The notes under the pieces were generated by a model, which made no database searches, was not told where the DNA came from, and was given only the letters and a program-made list of their open reading frames with translations. Below, piece after piece: positions 14,772-24,489 of a stretch of DNA of 64,000 nucleotides. Both the position numbers and the translations under genes were made by a program. The stretch covers positions 1 to 64,000 of the forward strand of contig JAILIS010000006.1 of assembly GCA_024695145.1 (NCBI GenBank), given 5' to 3'. This DNA is from Lachnospiraceae bacterium. Its GTDB lineage: Bacteria; Bacillota; Clostridia; Lachnospirales; Lachnospiraceae. Each line of letters begins with the position of its first letter. Positions within the stretch are counted from its first letter, which is position 1.

Positions 14772-17556
14772 CTTTCCTCCTTTTCAGATCGGCCAGCAGT
14801 TCTTTGGCACCGTGGTAATCAAACACTTCAAGTTTCTTGTTTATCTCATAAAATGCTTCGTTGATCTGTTTGCCGTAATTAACCTTTGATATTTCCTTTG
14901 CCTGATCTTCCGTCTGTTTTATGTTAAAGTTGGTAAGCGCATCTATGAGTGTATCTATGACAGAATCATCAAATACTTCTTCTTCGCCTTCAGGCATTAC
15001 CGCTCCTTCATCAGACTCAAATATGTTGTTGTTTATCAGATAATCCCTGACGACATCAAGCACCTGTTCAAATACGGTAAATACCTGCCCGGAATGACTT
15101 TCTATAAACTCGATGTTATTTGCCTTTCCGGCAAATTCAAGTTCACGGAAAAGGACGGACATGGCATCGGCTCCGATAGCCGCACTGCTTGATTTCAGCG
15201 CATGGACACTGATGACATAATCACCGATATTGTTTTCAAGAAGGAGCTTCGGTACACTCTCAAGCTTGCTTTTGCCCTCTTTGTAATATGCATTTACAAC
15301 AGATGCAAACGCTTCCATGAGTCCGCCGACATTGGCAAGTCCGGCTGCGAAATTGATATCCTTCGGATCGGAAGGTGCCTCTTTTTCCGTTTCTTTTTCT
15401 TCGGTCTGCGTATTCTCGGGTGCAGGCACTTCATCTACGACTATGTTGACCGCAAGTTCCGCAGGCATGTATTTTCTGAGCATCCTCTCAAGATAGAATT
15501 TTCTGACGGGTTTTGCCAGATAATCCTGGAAGCCCTCATTGAGAAGCATCCTTGATACCTCCGGGCCGAAGTCAGCCGTAGCACATATTATTGGCACGAT
15601 TGCATTTGCGTTATCAAGCTTCCTGATAAGATGAAGAAGTTCGATACCGTCCATTTCGGGCATGCGCTGGTCCAATATGATGACATCGAATTCTTCTCTT
15701 CCGAGAACATCCAATGCTTCCGCTCCGCTCTTGCACTTTGTTACATTCGTGTTAAATGTCTGAAGCATCCCTTCTAGAACTTTAAGATTTACTATGGAGT
15801 CGTCGACGATTATTATCTTGCCTTCAGGGTAAGTAATGGCCTCTCTCTTCTGGGCCAGCTTATACATCGAAGCATCCCATGCATTGTTAAGTGCATTTGC
15901 AACACATATGCATGTCATCGGTTTGCGCAGAATCTTGCAGTTGTCAAAATCACTGTAGATACTTCCCGCTTCGGTGATGATATATACTTCATCATATATC
16001 TGCGCGGAACGTATGGTGTCTTTTAACATCGGATAGAACATATCGTCTATGAATATGTGCGTATACCGTCTGTTCTCTATAGCCTGTCTGAATGCATTGG
16101 GGCCGTTCAAAAAATTGGGATACAGCTGGAACTGTCCCAGAATATCGATCCAGACGTTCTGGTCTTCTGCATTCTTTGTATATATCAGGATATTAAAATC
16201 ATTAAGTGAACTTATCCTGACTATCGGAGAATCTTCTATGATATAGTTTAGGAACTCAAAGTGGACCGACATGCCGACGGATTCCACACTCTTGATGGAC
16301 AGACTTCCGCCCATGAGCTCAAGTATCTCCTTACATATTGAAAGCTCGAGCCCCATCCCTTTGTAATCGCTCTTCTGACGGCTGTCATATTTGGTATATG
16401 CCGAAAGCATTGCTTCTATCTCGACCTCTGACAGACCGAATCCCGATTCGGCTATCGTACATGAAAGCATCACGGTATTTGTGTTCATATCAACTTCTCC
16501 GGATACTTCCATCGACATACGGCTGTGCGGTAGTTTATGCACGGTCGAAAACAGCAGATACATGAATACCTGTTTGATCCTTATACTGTCACCGAACAGT
16601 GTCTTCGGAATATTCGGATCTATCTTGGCATAAAAATCAGTATTTTCGGCAGCATATTCATTGGATACGGCATCAATGATCTCCGTCATGAGATCCTTGA
16701 AGGCATACTTTACCGGATACAGTTCCATTTTGTTGGAATCAAGCTTTGAAAACTCAAGTATATTATTGATGATCTTCAACAGATGGTTCGATGAAAGCTT
16801 GATGTTCTCGGCAAGTTCTCTTGATTCCGGATCAAGATCCTCTCTTAAGATTAGTTCATTCATGCCGATGATCGCGTTCATGGGAGTCCTGATCTCATGA
16901 GTGACATTGGCAAGGAACCTGCTTTTGTTGAAACGGGCCGTCTCTATGACATGGCTGCTCTCATTAAGCTGCCTTTTGGTCCGCTCATAAGTGATCGTCT
17001 GGTATATGAATATGAAGATCGGTGCAAAAGCAGCCGAAATAAAGCTTGCAGGTACTCCGATATTTGACGGGATACCGGAATCGTACACCGAAAATTTGTC
17101 ATAATCGAGCAGCGGCAGAGTCAGTATCAAGCAATACCAGAGAAGTTCCGCGGCAAATATTATGTAAACCATCCTTTCCTTTATAAGGAAAAAGGTGATC
17201 ACTATACCGAGCGGGAAGAAAAGAAGTGCTCCGTTCGTGAAATTTCCGGTCATATAAAACAGCAGCGGAAAGATAAAGAAATTTGAGCTTATGACCATGA
17301 TATATTTATACAGATCAAGCTCATCAAATCTGTTCAGAAGATAATCCATGAGGATATAGAACACTGCTATGCCGACGGAAACATATATCCATGCATCGGA
17401 TACGGGCGCAATGAAAAACGCAAATGAATAGCCGATATTGACGATAATGCAGTAAATCACAACAAGATGAAGACTCTTTGTCTCCATCGACACTTCATCA
17501 TTTCTCAAAAAATCTATATAGTTTTTAAGTCTGTAAAATCCGTTTTTCATGATCAC
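14755..17556 (-). CDS. Hybrid sensor protein with degenerate kinase domain, receiver and HPt
   Basis: 933 residues. About six transmembrane helices fill residues 30-190, with no large external sensor domain. HisKA has the phospho-histidine at His220 (THEIRTPMN). The ATP-binding domain follows but is unusual. The N-box (NxxxN in active kinases) reads YLLFSTVHKLP near 333-343, the G1 box reads ESGFGL and G2 reads GMGLEL. A receiver-like segment without clear acceptor Asp spans about 453-560. A full receiver follows with Asp629 (ILDQRMPEMDG), and a C-terminal HPt domain has His785 (VHALKSSS). The N-box loss suggests poor or no ATP binding. The second ATG at 17550 is an alternative start. Confidence 0.9.
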   Translation of the reverse strand: MIMKNGFYRLKNYIDFLRNDEVSMETKSLHLVVIYCIIVNIGYSFAFFIAPVSDAWIYVSVGIAVFYILMDYLLNRFDELDLYKYIMVISSNFFIFPLLFYMTGNFTNGALLFFPLGIVITFFLIKERMVYIIFAAELLWYCLILTLPLLDYDKFSVYDSGIPSNIGVPASFISAAFAPIFIFIYQTITYERTKRQLNESSHVIETARFNKSRFLANVTHEIRTPMNAIIGMNELILREDLDPESRELAENIKLSSNHLLKIINNILEFSKLDSNKMELYPVKYAFKDLMTEIIDAVSNEYAAENTDFYAKIDPNIPKTLFGDSIRIKQVFMYLLFSTVHKLPHSRMSMEVSGEVDMNTNTVMLSCTIAESGFGLSEVEIEAMLSAYTKYDSRQKSDYKGMGLELSICKEILELMGGSLSIKSVESVGMSVHFEFLNYIIEDSPIVRISSLNDFNILIYTKNAEDQNVWIDILGQFQLYPNFLNGPNAFRQAIENRRYTHIFIDDMFYPMLKDTIRSAQIYDEVYIITEAGSIYSDFDNCKILRKPMTCICVANALNNAWDASMYKLAQKREAITYPEGKIIIVDDSIVNLKVLEGMLQTFNTNVTKCKSGAEALDVLGREEFDVIILDQRMPEMDGIELLHLIRKLDNANAIVPIICATADFGPEVSRMLLNEGFQDYLAKPVRKFYLERMLRKYMPAELAVNIVVDEVPAPENTQTEEKETEKEAPSDPKDINFAAGLANVGGLMEAFASVVNAYYKEGKSKLESVPKLLLENNIGDYVISVHALKSSSAAIGADAMSVLFRELEFAGKANNIEFIESHSGQVFTVFEQVLDVVRDYLINNNIFESDEGAVMPEGEEEVFDDSVIDTLIDALTNFNIKQTEDQAKEISKVNYGKQINEAFYEINKKLEVFDYHGAKELLADLKRRKDEQSI

Positions 17557-17558
17557 TG

Positions 17559-19661
17559 TCAGGACTTCGTAACTATCAGTTCCCTGCGAAGGTATTTCCT
17601 TAATATCTTTTCCATTCTGTCTATGGAGATCGGCTTTGCCATAAAATCATCAAAACCCGATTCAAGAAACATTTCACGTGCTCCGCTCACGACGTTAGCG
17701 GTAAGCGCTATAACGGGGATCGCCGCATATTTGGAGCCCGGCATCTTCCTGATATGTTCGAGTGTATCGATCCCGTTCATCTCCGGCATCATGTAATCGA
17801 GGAAGATCATATCAACATCCTGATCTTTCAGGATACGCAGACAGTCTTTACCTGAAAGAGCCGTAACAACATTTGCACCGTACTTCTCAAGGATCGCTCC
17901 GGCAACATTCAGATTCGTATAATTGTCATCAACAACAAGTATATTTGCACGCGGGCACGTGAATCCGCCTTTTCTCATAACTTCCCGTACATATGTATTT
18001 GTTTCGTTACGAAGAAGAGCTGCTATGTTCAGTGTATGAATGGGTCTTGTAAGTATCGTTGTTGCTTTCTTGATCTGAATATTGTCATCTATATCGAGGA
18101 ACGCGACTATATTTTCCTCAACGAGTCTGTTTGCAAGAATACTCTCACATTCTTCATATCTCTCATTTGATATGAAAACGTGAGTATAGCTGTTCACGTT
18201 CAACAGTCTTTCGACATCCTGACGGGTCCTGGCTTCATCATACATGATGTCGAAGGATTCAAGTATCTTTCCGACATGACGGGCATATTCGCCATCCTTC
18301 TCAAAAACGAGTATCCTGTACAGATGCGAATCCGGAATGAACGATACAGTATCCATCGACGTGAATCTCTGAGGAACCTTAAATGTGAACACGGAACCCT
18401 TATGATATTCACTCTGTACACTGATCTCACCCTTCATCTCATTAATGATCTCGGCACAGATCGCAAGTCCGAGTCCGGAACCGTCAACATTTGTACCCTC
18501 ATCCGCTTCCGTATCAGTTTCATTTCTCTTGAACAGATCGGTCATATCTTCTCTTCTGATGCCTATTCCCGTATCCTCGACATCAACAATGAGTTCAATG
18601 GAATCGTTATTTACGAGGCGGTAATCAACTCTGAGGATGATCTTGCCTGACGGAGTGAACTTGACGGCATTGTTTAAAAGATTAACAAAAAGCTGTCTCA
18701 GTTTTGAAGAGTCGCCATAGAGAAATCTGGGGATATTTTTATTGATATCCACAAAAAAGGCCAGATTGCTTTCCGTAAGCCTCACCGTCATCATATTGAT
18801 AACTTCCATCAATAGATCGGAAAGATCGTATGTTGATACAAACAGTTCAACCTCTCCGCTTTCGGATTTGGACAGATCCATAAGTTCATCGGTTATCGAA
18901 AGAAGCGCATTACATGAATTGAGTATGTTATAAACACTGTCGGATACATGCTCGGAAACATCCTGATCGAGCAACAGGTCAACGGTGCCGACTATCGCGT
19001 TCATCGGAGTTCTGATCTCATGAGACATGTTTATGAGGAACATATCTTTTGCAATATAAGCATCCATGGCTTCTGCCTTCATGTGTTCCGCACGCTCCTG
19101 AGTCCGACGGTAAAACATGAACCTGAACCGTACAGTTGCTCCGGCACATATTCCTACTATCACGAGAGTCACCATGGCTCCGAGAAAGTATGTATATACA
19201 TCAGCGCCGGCAGCATTTTCAAGTCCGGTTGACATCTTGTCACGGGACCATAACAGCAGCGCCGTATAACTTATCAGCTCAAGACTTCCGAGAATGGCGG
19301 CTGACTTTGCATCGAGCAATATGACCGAGTACATCAGGCCGAAAAGGAAAAACACCGGGATTATGCTTATATTCCTGTTGAACATCAAAAATACAAACGG
19401 CATATACAAAAAGTTAAAGGCTACAGACATGAAAATGATGGAACGCTTAAGCTTTAACGTTCTGTTGGCTTCAGCCATTGTCAGAAGGAACAGCACGGAC
19501 GTTCCGAAAGAAAGATAGACTGCCCCGGGATTATCAAAGAGCATACTGATAATACAACAAATAAATATCATCCCGATGATACAGATGGTATGTATGACAT
19601 TGAAGATATACATCTCTTCGTTATTCTCTTTACGATATAACGATCTTAAAAAATTCTTCAT
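17559..19661 (-). CDS. Hybrid sensor histidine kinase with two receiver-like domains
   Basis: 700 residues. About six transmembrane helices occupy residues 18-180 with short loops, so sensing is probably in or at the membrane. HisKA follows with His214 (SHEIRTPMN). The ATPase domain is intact, with the N-box NLLNNAVKFTP, G1 DTGIGI and G2 GSGLGLAIC. A receiver-fold segment (about 447-545) lacks the acceptor Asp, reading VFISNERY at that place. A complete C-terminal receiver has Asp622 (FLDYMMPEMNG). It has no HPt domain of its own. The stop is 2 bp before the next hybrid gene, and the start overlaps the HD-GYP gene by ATGA. Confidence 0.95.
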   Translation of the reverse strand: MKNFLRSLYRKENNEEMYIFNVIHTICIIGMIFICCIISMLFDNPGAVYLSFGTSVLFLLTMAEANRTLKLKRSIIFMSVAFNFLYMPFVFLMFNRNISIIPVFFLFGLMYSVILLDAKSAAILGSLELISYTALLLWSRDKMSTGLENAAGADVYTYFLGAMVTLVIVGICAGATVRFRFMFYRRTQERAEHMKAEAMDAYIAKDMFLINMSHEIRTPMNAIVGTVDLLLDQDVSEHVSDSVYNILNSCNALLSITDELMDLSKSESGEVELFVSTYDLSDLLMEVINMMTVRLTESNLAFFVDINKNIPRFLYGDSSKLRQLFVNLLNNAVKFTPSGKIILRVDYRLVNNDSIELIVDVEDTGIGIRREDMTDLFKRNETDTEADEGTNVDGSGLGLAICAEIINEMKGEISVQSEYHKGSVFTFKVPQRFTSMDTVSFIPDSHLYRILVFEKDGEYARHVGKILESFDIMYDEARTRQDVERLLNVNSYTHVFISNERYEECESILANRLVEENIVAFLDIDDNIQIKKATTILTRPIHTLNIAALLRNETNTYVREVMRKGGFTCPRANILVVDDNYTNLNVAGAILEKYGANVVTALSGKDCLRILKDQDVDMIFLDYMMPEMNGIDTLEHIRKMPGSKYAAIPVIALTANVVSGAREMFLESGFDDFMAKPISIDRMEKILRKYLRRELIVTKS

Positions 19662-20722
19662 GGCTTGTCAAAACGGATCATAGCTATCTGTTTTTCTATG
19701 TTAAGGAATGCATCTACAAGTTCGGGGTCGTAATGAGTACCGCTCCAGAATCTGATCCTTTTGATCGCTTCATTATGCGTCAACGGCTCGGACCCGTCGT
19801 TAGTGGTCCTGAAGATATCATAACTGTTGACTATGGAAAGGATCCTGGCTTCTATCGGAATGTTAGTCGTCATCAGTTTATCCGGATAGCCCTTACCGTC
19901 CCATCTTTCATGATGTGATCTGCACATATTGTAAGCGTAGTTAAGAAATTTGTTGTCGGAAACAACACTCATGACTCTTTTTACGGCTTCGGCACCGAGT
20001 ACGGTATGCGCGTTATTGAACTCTTTTTCCTGGATGGACAGATCTCCCATATCCGCCAGACACCTGTCGGACAGACATATCTTTCCGATATCATGCATCT
20101 TTGATGCGAACTTAAGTATTTCGGCATCTTTTTCATCAATGGCAAACTGGCGTGATTCGATAAGGGAATCCAAAAATACCGACATATATCTTTCAACACG
20201 GTTACTGTGTTCGGAAATGATATACGATCTGTTGGACATAAGAGATGTGAACATCTCGACTATCGCGTATTCCAGTTCGACAATATTGTGGATCTTTTCG
20301 GAAAGCAGTTTCTGAAGTTTTTCATTAACTCTTTCGTTCTGCTTCTGCGATTCAACAAATTTGATATGGATATCAACTCGCTTCCGGAGAAGTGTTGCCG
20401 TAAAAGGCTTGCGGATATAATCGATCGCACCTAATGAATACCCTTCGATCTCGGTTGTGATATCTTCCTGTGCCGTCAGAAATACGACCGGTATTCCGGC
20501 CAGTTTAGGCACGTTCTTCATCTGCGATATAACGAAAAATCCGTTAACATCAGGCATATCGATGTCAAGAAGCACAACGTCCGGAGGCTCCGGCATCTCC
20601 TGTAAGAACTCAAGTGCGATCTTTCCCGAAGATACGGGTATTATCTCATACAGGTCTTCAAGAGCTTTTTTTGCCATGATAAGATTCGTCATATTATCAT
20701 CAACGATCATTACTTTATGCAT
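19658..20722 (-). CDS. Response regulator with HD-GYP domain (likely c-di-GMP phosphodiesterase)
   Basis: 354 residues: receiver (residues 1-118; VDDN, Asp53 in LLDIDMPDVNG, Lys in IRKPF), a short helical linker, then HD-GYP (about 145-350). The signature residues are present: His-Asp at 210-211 in KMHDIGK and HHERWDGKGYP at 270-280. Such proteins hydrolyse cyclic di-GMP, with activity tuned by phosphorylation. It is the first gene of a three-gene signalling set with two hybrid kinases. Translation of the first kinase is coupled to its stop. Confidence 0.95.
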   Translation of the reverse strand: MHKVMIVDDNMTNLIMAKKALEDLYEIIPVSSGKIALEFLQEMPEPPDVVLLDIDMPDVNGFFVISQMKNVPKLAGIPVVFLTAQEDITTEIEGYSLGAIDYIRKPFTATLLRKRVDIHIKFVESQKQNERVNEKLQKLLSEKIHNIVELEYAIVEMFTSLMSNRSYIISEHSNRVERYMSVFLDSLIESRQFAIDEKDAEILKFASKMHDIGKICLSDRCLADMGDLSIQEKEFNNAHTVLGAEAVKRVMSVVSDNKFLNYAYNMCRSHHERWDGKGYPDKLMTTNIPIEARILSIVNSYDIFRTTNDGSEPLTHNEAIKRIRFWSGTHYDPELVDAFLNIEKQIAMIRFDKP

Positions 20723-20738
20723 ATGATACTGATCCCTC

Positions 20739-21950
20739 CTATCTGTTTAGCATCAGATATTTCATGCCTTCCTTGAGTCCTTCGACTGTCAGTCTGTACA
20801 TTGAAAACGTGTTCTTCACCGCTGTTTCGGCTTCTCTCCACGGAGCACTGCCCGGCGCCATTTTGGGATTGAGCCATATAACCCTTTTAAAATGCTTTTT
20901 CAGGCGCAGCAGCCATTCCATACCTGAATAACCGTCATTCGGTCCTCTGTAATTACCGGTCAGGCTGTACAGCTCCTCGGGTGCCATTGCGGCATCTCCC
21001 ACTATGATCACTTTATATTCGCTGTTTAAGTTTTTAAGCAGCCATTCGGTCTCGATCCAATCCCCGTATTCACATTCGGGCGTATTGTAAACATGCGAAT
21101 ATATACAGTTATGAAAGAAGTATGTCTTGATATCCTTAAAATGGTTGGATCTGTTAACCGAATGAAACAGTTCGTTTAACAGATTCGTATATGGGATCAT
21201 CGTCCCGCCGGAATCCATGAGCAGCAAAAGCTTGACGGAATTCTTCCTGGGCTTTTGCATCTCGATCTTCAGATGTCCTCCGTTATTACAGGTTGAATCT
21301 ATCGTTTTATCAATGTCAAGCTCGGTCTTGTCTATATCAAGCCGTGTGGAGAACTGCCGCAGTGACCGCAGTGCCATCTGAAACTGTCTGTTATCGAGAA
21401 CTCTGTCATTTCGAAAATCACGGAATTTACGTTCTCCTATTACCTGGAAGGCCGACTGATAACCTGTAGTGCCACCGACCCTTACGCCGCCCAGGTGGCC
21501 GCCGAGATTGCCGTATGAACTGTTGCCGGCTGTACCGACCCACTGGTTACCGCCCTGATGTTCGCTGTCCTGTTCCTTCTGACGTTCCCTGAATTTGGCA
21601 AGTACATCTTCATTATCAACGATAGGGATACCCTCTTCTTCGAGCAGTGCTTTTTTCTTCTCAAGATCTTCACGAAACGCCTGATATTCCGGTTTCTCAA
21701 GCCATTTGCGCATCTGTTCGGAAATATCGTCAAAATCGTGTTTGATCCCTTTGAAGTATTCCTCGAATATCATGTCATACTTGTCGAATTCATATTCGTT
21801 CCGGACAAGTATCATCCTGGATATCAGATAGAACTGCGTGAAACTGCCGCCTATCAGCCCCTTATCCATAGCCTCTACAAGGGACAGCCATTCGGACAGT
21901 CCTATATTCATTCCTTTTTCTCTTAAAAAGTAAAAGAATCCGGTAAACAT
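20739..21950 (-). CDS. VWA (CoxE-like) domain protein, partner of MoxR ATPase
   Basis: 403 residues. The C-terminal half is a von Willebrand A domain. Its metal site reads LLLMDSGGTM where the canonical form is DxSxS, so the first serine is Gly and the second Thr. Related proteins next to MoxR ATPases often show such Gly-Gly forms. The N-terminal half is helical and charged, with a Gly-rich linker (GNSSYGNLGGHLGG) before the VWA part. The gene begins 3 bp after the moxR-like gene. MoxR/VWA pairs act in protein maturation or complex assembly elsewhere; the client here is unknown. Confidence 0.88.
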   Translation of the reverse strand: MFTGFFYFLREKGMNIGLSEWLSLVEAMDKGLIGGSFTQFYLISRMILVRNEYEFDKYDMIFEEYFKGIKHDFDDISEQMRKWLEKPEYQAFREDLEKKKALLEEEGIPIVDNEDVLAKFRERQKEQDSEHQGGNQWVGTAGNSSYGNLGGHLGGVRVGGTTGYQSAFQVIGERKFRDFRNDRVLDNRQFQMALRSLRQFSTRLDIDKTELDIDKTIDSTCNNGGHLKIEMQKPRKNSVKLLLLMDSGGTMIPYTNLLNELFHSVNRSNHFKDIKTYFFHNCIYSHVYNTPECEYGDWIETEWLLKNLNSEYKVIIVGDAAMAPEELYSLTGNYRGPNDGYSGMEWLLRLKKHFKRVIWLNPKMAPGSAPWREAETAVKNTFSMYRLTVEGLKEGMKYLMLNR

Positions 21951-21953
21951 CCG

Positions 21954-22778
21954 TCACCCGAAGCTGATATGAGAGACCGTCTCAAGGTCCTCATCCTTTT
22001 TTACAACCGTACCTATGAAAGGAAGCGCGGATCTGATCGTGTCGGCATCGATACCCCCGAGCTGCAAAGCATTCACCCAGTCAATAAGCTCAGATGTGCT
22101 GGGTTTTTTCTTTACGGATTTTTCTTCGCGTATCAGATAAAACACATCCATGGCTTCTTTCAGAATATGTTCATCGACCTTTTCAAAATGTGTCCTTACT
22201 ATCTCATCCATAAGTTCCCTGTCCGGAAACGCTATGTAATGGAATATACATCTGCGAAGAAAGGCATCCGGCAGCTCCTTCTCGGCATTTGAAGTGATGA
22301 TGACAACAGGTCTGTGCTTTGCCTTTATCGTCTCTTTGGTCTCATGTATATAAAACTCCATCTGGTCAAGTTCCCATAAAAGATCGTTCGGGAACTCCAG
22401 ATCCGCCTTATCTATCTCATCGATAAGAAGAACAACCTGATCATCACTTGAAAAAGCTTCTCCGAGTTTTCCAAGCTTGATATATCGTGCTATGTCATCT
22501 ACGCCTTCCTCACCAAACTGCCCGTCATACAGACGCTGTATCGTATCGTACATATACAGGCCGTCCTGGGCCTTGGTGGTCGACTTGATGTTCCATGTGA
22601 TAAGTGGCATATCAAGAGACTCTGCTATGGCCTTTGCCAGCATCGTCTTGCCCGTGCCCGGTTCACCTTTTATAAGAAGCGGCTTGGCAAGTGCTCTGGC
22701 AACATTGACCGCACTCATCAGTTCCGGTGATGCTATATATGTTCCGGTACTCTTGAATCCTCCGGCATTAATATCCAT
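21954..22778 (-). CDS. MoxR-type AAA+ ATPase
   Basis: 274 residues with Walker A KGEPGTGKTML, Walker B VVLLIDEIDKAD, sensor 1 VVIITSNAE and an arginine finger region FLRRCIFHYIAFP. It belongs to the MoxR group of chaperone-like AAA+ proteins, which work with a VWA partner. That partner follows directly. No further operon member such as a DUF58 or membrane VWA protein is present, so this is a minimal two-gene set. Confidence 0.92.
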   Translation of the reverse strand: MDINAGGFKSTGTYIASPELMSAVNVARALAKPLLIKGEPGTGKTMLAKAIAESLDMPLITWNIKSTTKAQDGLYMYDTIQRLYDGQFGEEGVDDIARYIKLGKLGEAFSSDDQVVLLIDEIDKADLEFPNDLLWELDQMEFYIHETKETIKAKHRPVVIITSNAEKELPDAFLRRCIFHYIAFPDRELMDEIVRTHFEKVDEHILKEAMDVFYLIREEKSVKKKPSTSELIDWVNALQLGGIDADTIRSALPFIGTVVKKDEDLETVSHISFG

Positions 22779-22780
22779 AT

Positions 22781-23797
22781 CTAATCTTCCTTCCAGTCAA
22801 GTCCGAAATACTCGTCTTTCTTTTCCCTGCTCATAAGGGTCGTAACGGCATCTTTAACATCTGCCCCGTTAAACAGTATTTCATTGACGTATTCTATGAT
22901 CGGAACCTCGACATCATATTTTTTTGCAAGAGCCAGCGCTGCTTTGGCACTGTATACACCTTCAACGACCATATTTACTTCCTTCATGGCATCTTCGGGT
23001 GTATGCCCCTGCCCCATGAGCATTCCGGCTTTGCGGTTCCTTGAATGGCGGCTGGCACACGTGACAACCAGATCACCGATCCCCGTAAGTCCTGCAAATG
23101 TTTCTGCTTTGGCACCCATCTTTACTCCGAGACGTGAGATTTCCGAAATACCTCTTGTAATCAGGGCGGCTTTGGTATTGTCACCATACCCCAGTCCATC
23201 TGCCATCCCCGCTGCAAGAGCCACCACGTTTTTTAGGGCACCCCCGAGTTCTATCCCCAGCACGTCCGGGCTTGTATATACCCGGAATACCTTGTTCATG
23301 AACATGTTCTGAACAAATTCGGCTGTTTCCTTTCTCTTTGAACCGACCACACACGTTGTCGGTATATTCCTTGCGACCTCTTCCGCATGTGAGGGACCGG
23401 ACATCACTGCGACTTTGGCCTGTGGGATCTCCTGCTCGATAATATCCGAAAGGGTCATGAGGGAATCCTCCTCTATACCCTTTGCTACATTTACTATGAT
23501 CTGATCTTTTTCAACGAGCGGACTCATGAGGACCGCGGTACTTCTTGTATAAATACTCGGGACCGCCATTACGAGCAGTTCCTTGTTGTGACAAGCCATC
23601 TTCAGATCCGTCGTAAAGATCATATTCTCCGGCAGTTTAACGCCGGGAAGCTTATCTTTGTGTTCGTGATGTGATTTCAGCATATCTATCTCGTTTTGAT
23701 CGATGGACCAAACTGTAACATTGTGTCCGTTATCCGACAAAACGACAGATAATGCGGTGCCCCAGCTTCCTGCACCGATCACACTGACATCTGCCAT
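22781..23797 (-). CDS. gpsA: Glycerol-3-phosphate dehydrogenase [NAD(P)+]
   Basis: Makes sn-glycerol-3-phosphate from dihydroxyacetone phosphate for phospholipid synthesis. The 338-residue protein has the N-terminal Rossmann motif GAGSWGTALS. The catalytic lysine is in ELGGALKNVVALAAGMADGLGYGDNTKAALITRG-type sequence, and the GLTGIGDLVVTC segment is present. ATG at 23797 follows a GGAGG-type site. It is 17 bp downstream of plsY, and the two together give the first committed steps of phospholipid formation. Confidence 0.97.
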   Translation of the reverse strand: MADVSVIGAGSWGTALSVVLSDNGHNVTVWSIDQNEIDMLKSHHEHKDKLPGVKLPENMIFTTDLKMACHNKELLVMAVPSIYTRSTAVLMSPLVEKDQIIVNVAKGIEEDSLMTLSDIIEQEIPQAKVAVMSGPSHAEEVARNIPTTCVVGSKRKETAEFVQNMFMNKVFRVYTSPDVLGIELGGALKNVVALAAGMADGLGYGDNTKAALITRGISEISRLGVKMGAKAETFAGLTGIGDLVVTCASRHSRNRKAGMLMGQGHTPEDAMKEVNMVVEGVYSAKAALALAKKYDVEVPIIEYVNEILFNGADVKDAVTTLMSREKKDEYFGLDWKED

Positions 23798-23814
23798 GTC
23801 TTTTACCTCCGGTA

Positions 23815-24489
23815 TTATTTTACTTCTATTTCAGGGCGCTGTTTCAGATATGTCTTGCGCTCATTTCCGTTGATCAGCCGCTTGATGTTTTCCTTGTGCC
23901 GTACAAGCATAAGGATCAACATAACCAATATGACTCCTATATATTCCCTGTACAGATTACCCGCTCCCTGTGCAGTCCAGCCGTAGAAATCCGTCATCAT
24001 GAAAACAACCGAACATACTGCCAGTGCAAAATACAGCAATATGGATCCTAAAGAGACGTAATGAGTCAGGAAAAAGACGGAAAAGAATACAACTATCCCC
24101 ACAAGAGTCATTACCGGAGACAGTCCGAAAAGTATGAATCCGGCGGTGGCGGCTATCCCTTTTCCGCCTTTGAAGTTCATGTAAAAAGGGAAATTATGTC
24201 CGAGTATCGCTCCAAAGGAAGCATACAAAAACAAAAGCGGCAGAATATCCGCATGCGAAGCCTGATAGATGAGCCTTGTGATCAGAATGGCGACCCCACA
24301 TTTTACCGCATCCCCGAGCAATACTATTCCCGCATATTTGATCCCCATTGTCCTGAGGATATTGGTTGTGCCGGCATTGCCGCTGCCGTGTTCTCTAATA
24401 TCTATACCCTTTGCCTTTCCGACTATATATCCTGTCTGAAACAGGCCGCAAACATAGCCGATAACAAGGCATATCAGTCGCTGCGTCAA
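23815..24489 (-). CDS. plsY: Acyl-phosphate:glycerol-3-phosphate acyltransferase
   Basis: Integral membrane enzyme that acylates glycerol-3-phosphate with acyl phosphate to lysophosphatidate. The 224-residue protein has about seven hydrophobic segments. It carries the PlsY motifs GSGNAGTTN near residue 36, GHNFPFYMNFKGGKG, and a C-terminal RHKENIKRL region. The start codon is TTG at 24487-24489, overlapping the der stop (TTGA). It is preceded by AGAGGAGAAAA, so coupling to der is likely. The tail after residue 212 (KTYLKQRPEIEVK) is cytoplasmic. Confidence 0.96.
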   Translation of the reverse strand: MTQRLICLVIGYVCGLFQTGYIVGKAKGIDIREHGSGNAGTTNILRTMGIKYAGIVLLGDAVKCGVAILITRLIYQASHADILPLLFLYASFGAILGHNFPFYMNFKGGKGIAATAGFILFGLSPVMTLVGIVVFFSVFFLTHYVSLGSILLYFALAVCSVVFMMTDFYGWTAQGAGNLYREYIGVILVMLILMLVRHKENIKRLINGNERKTYLKQRPEIEVK

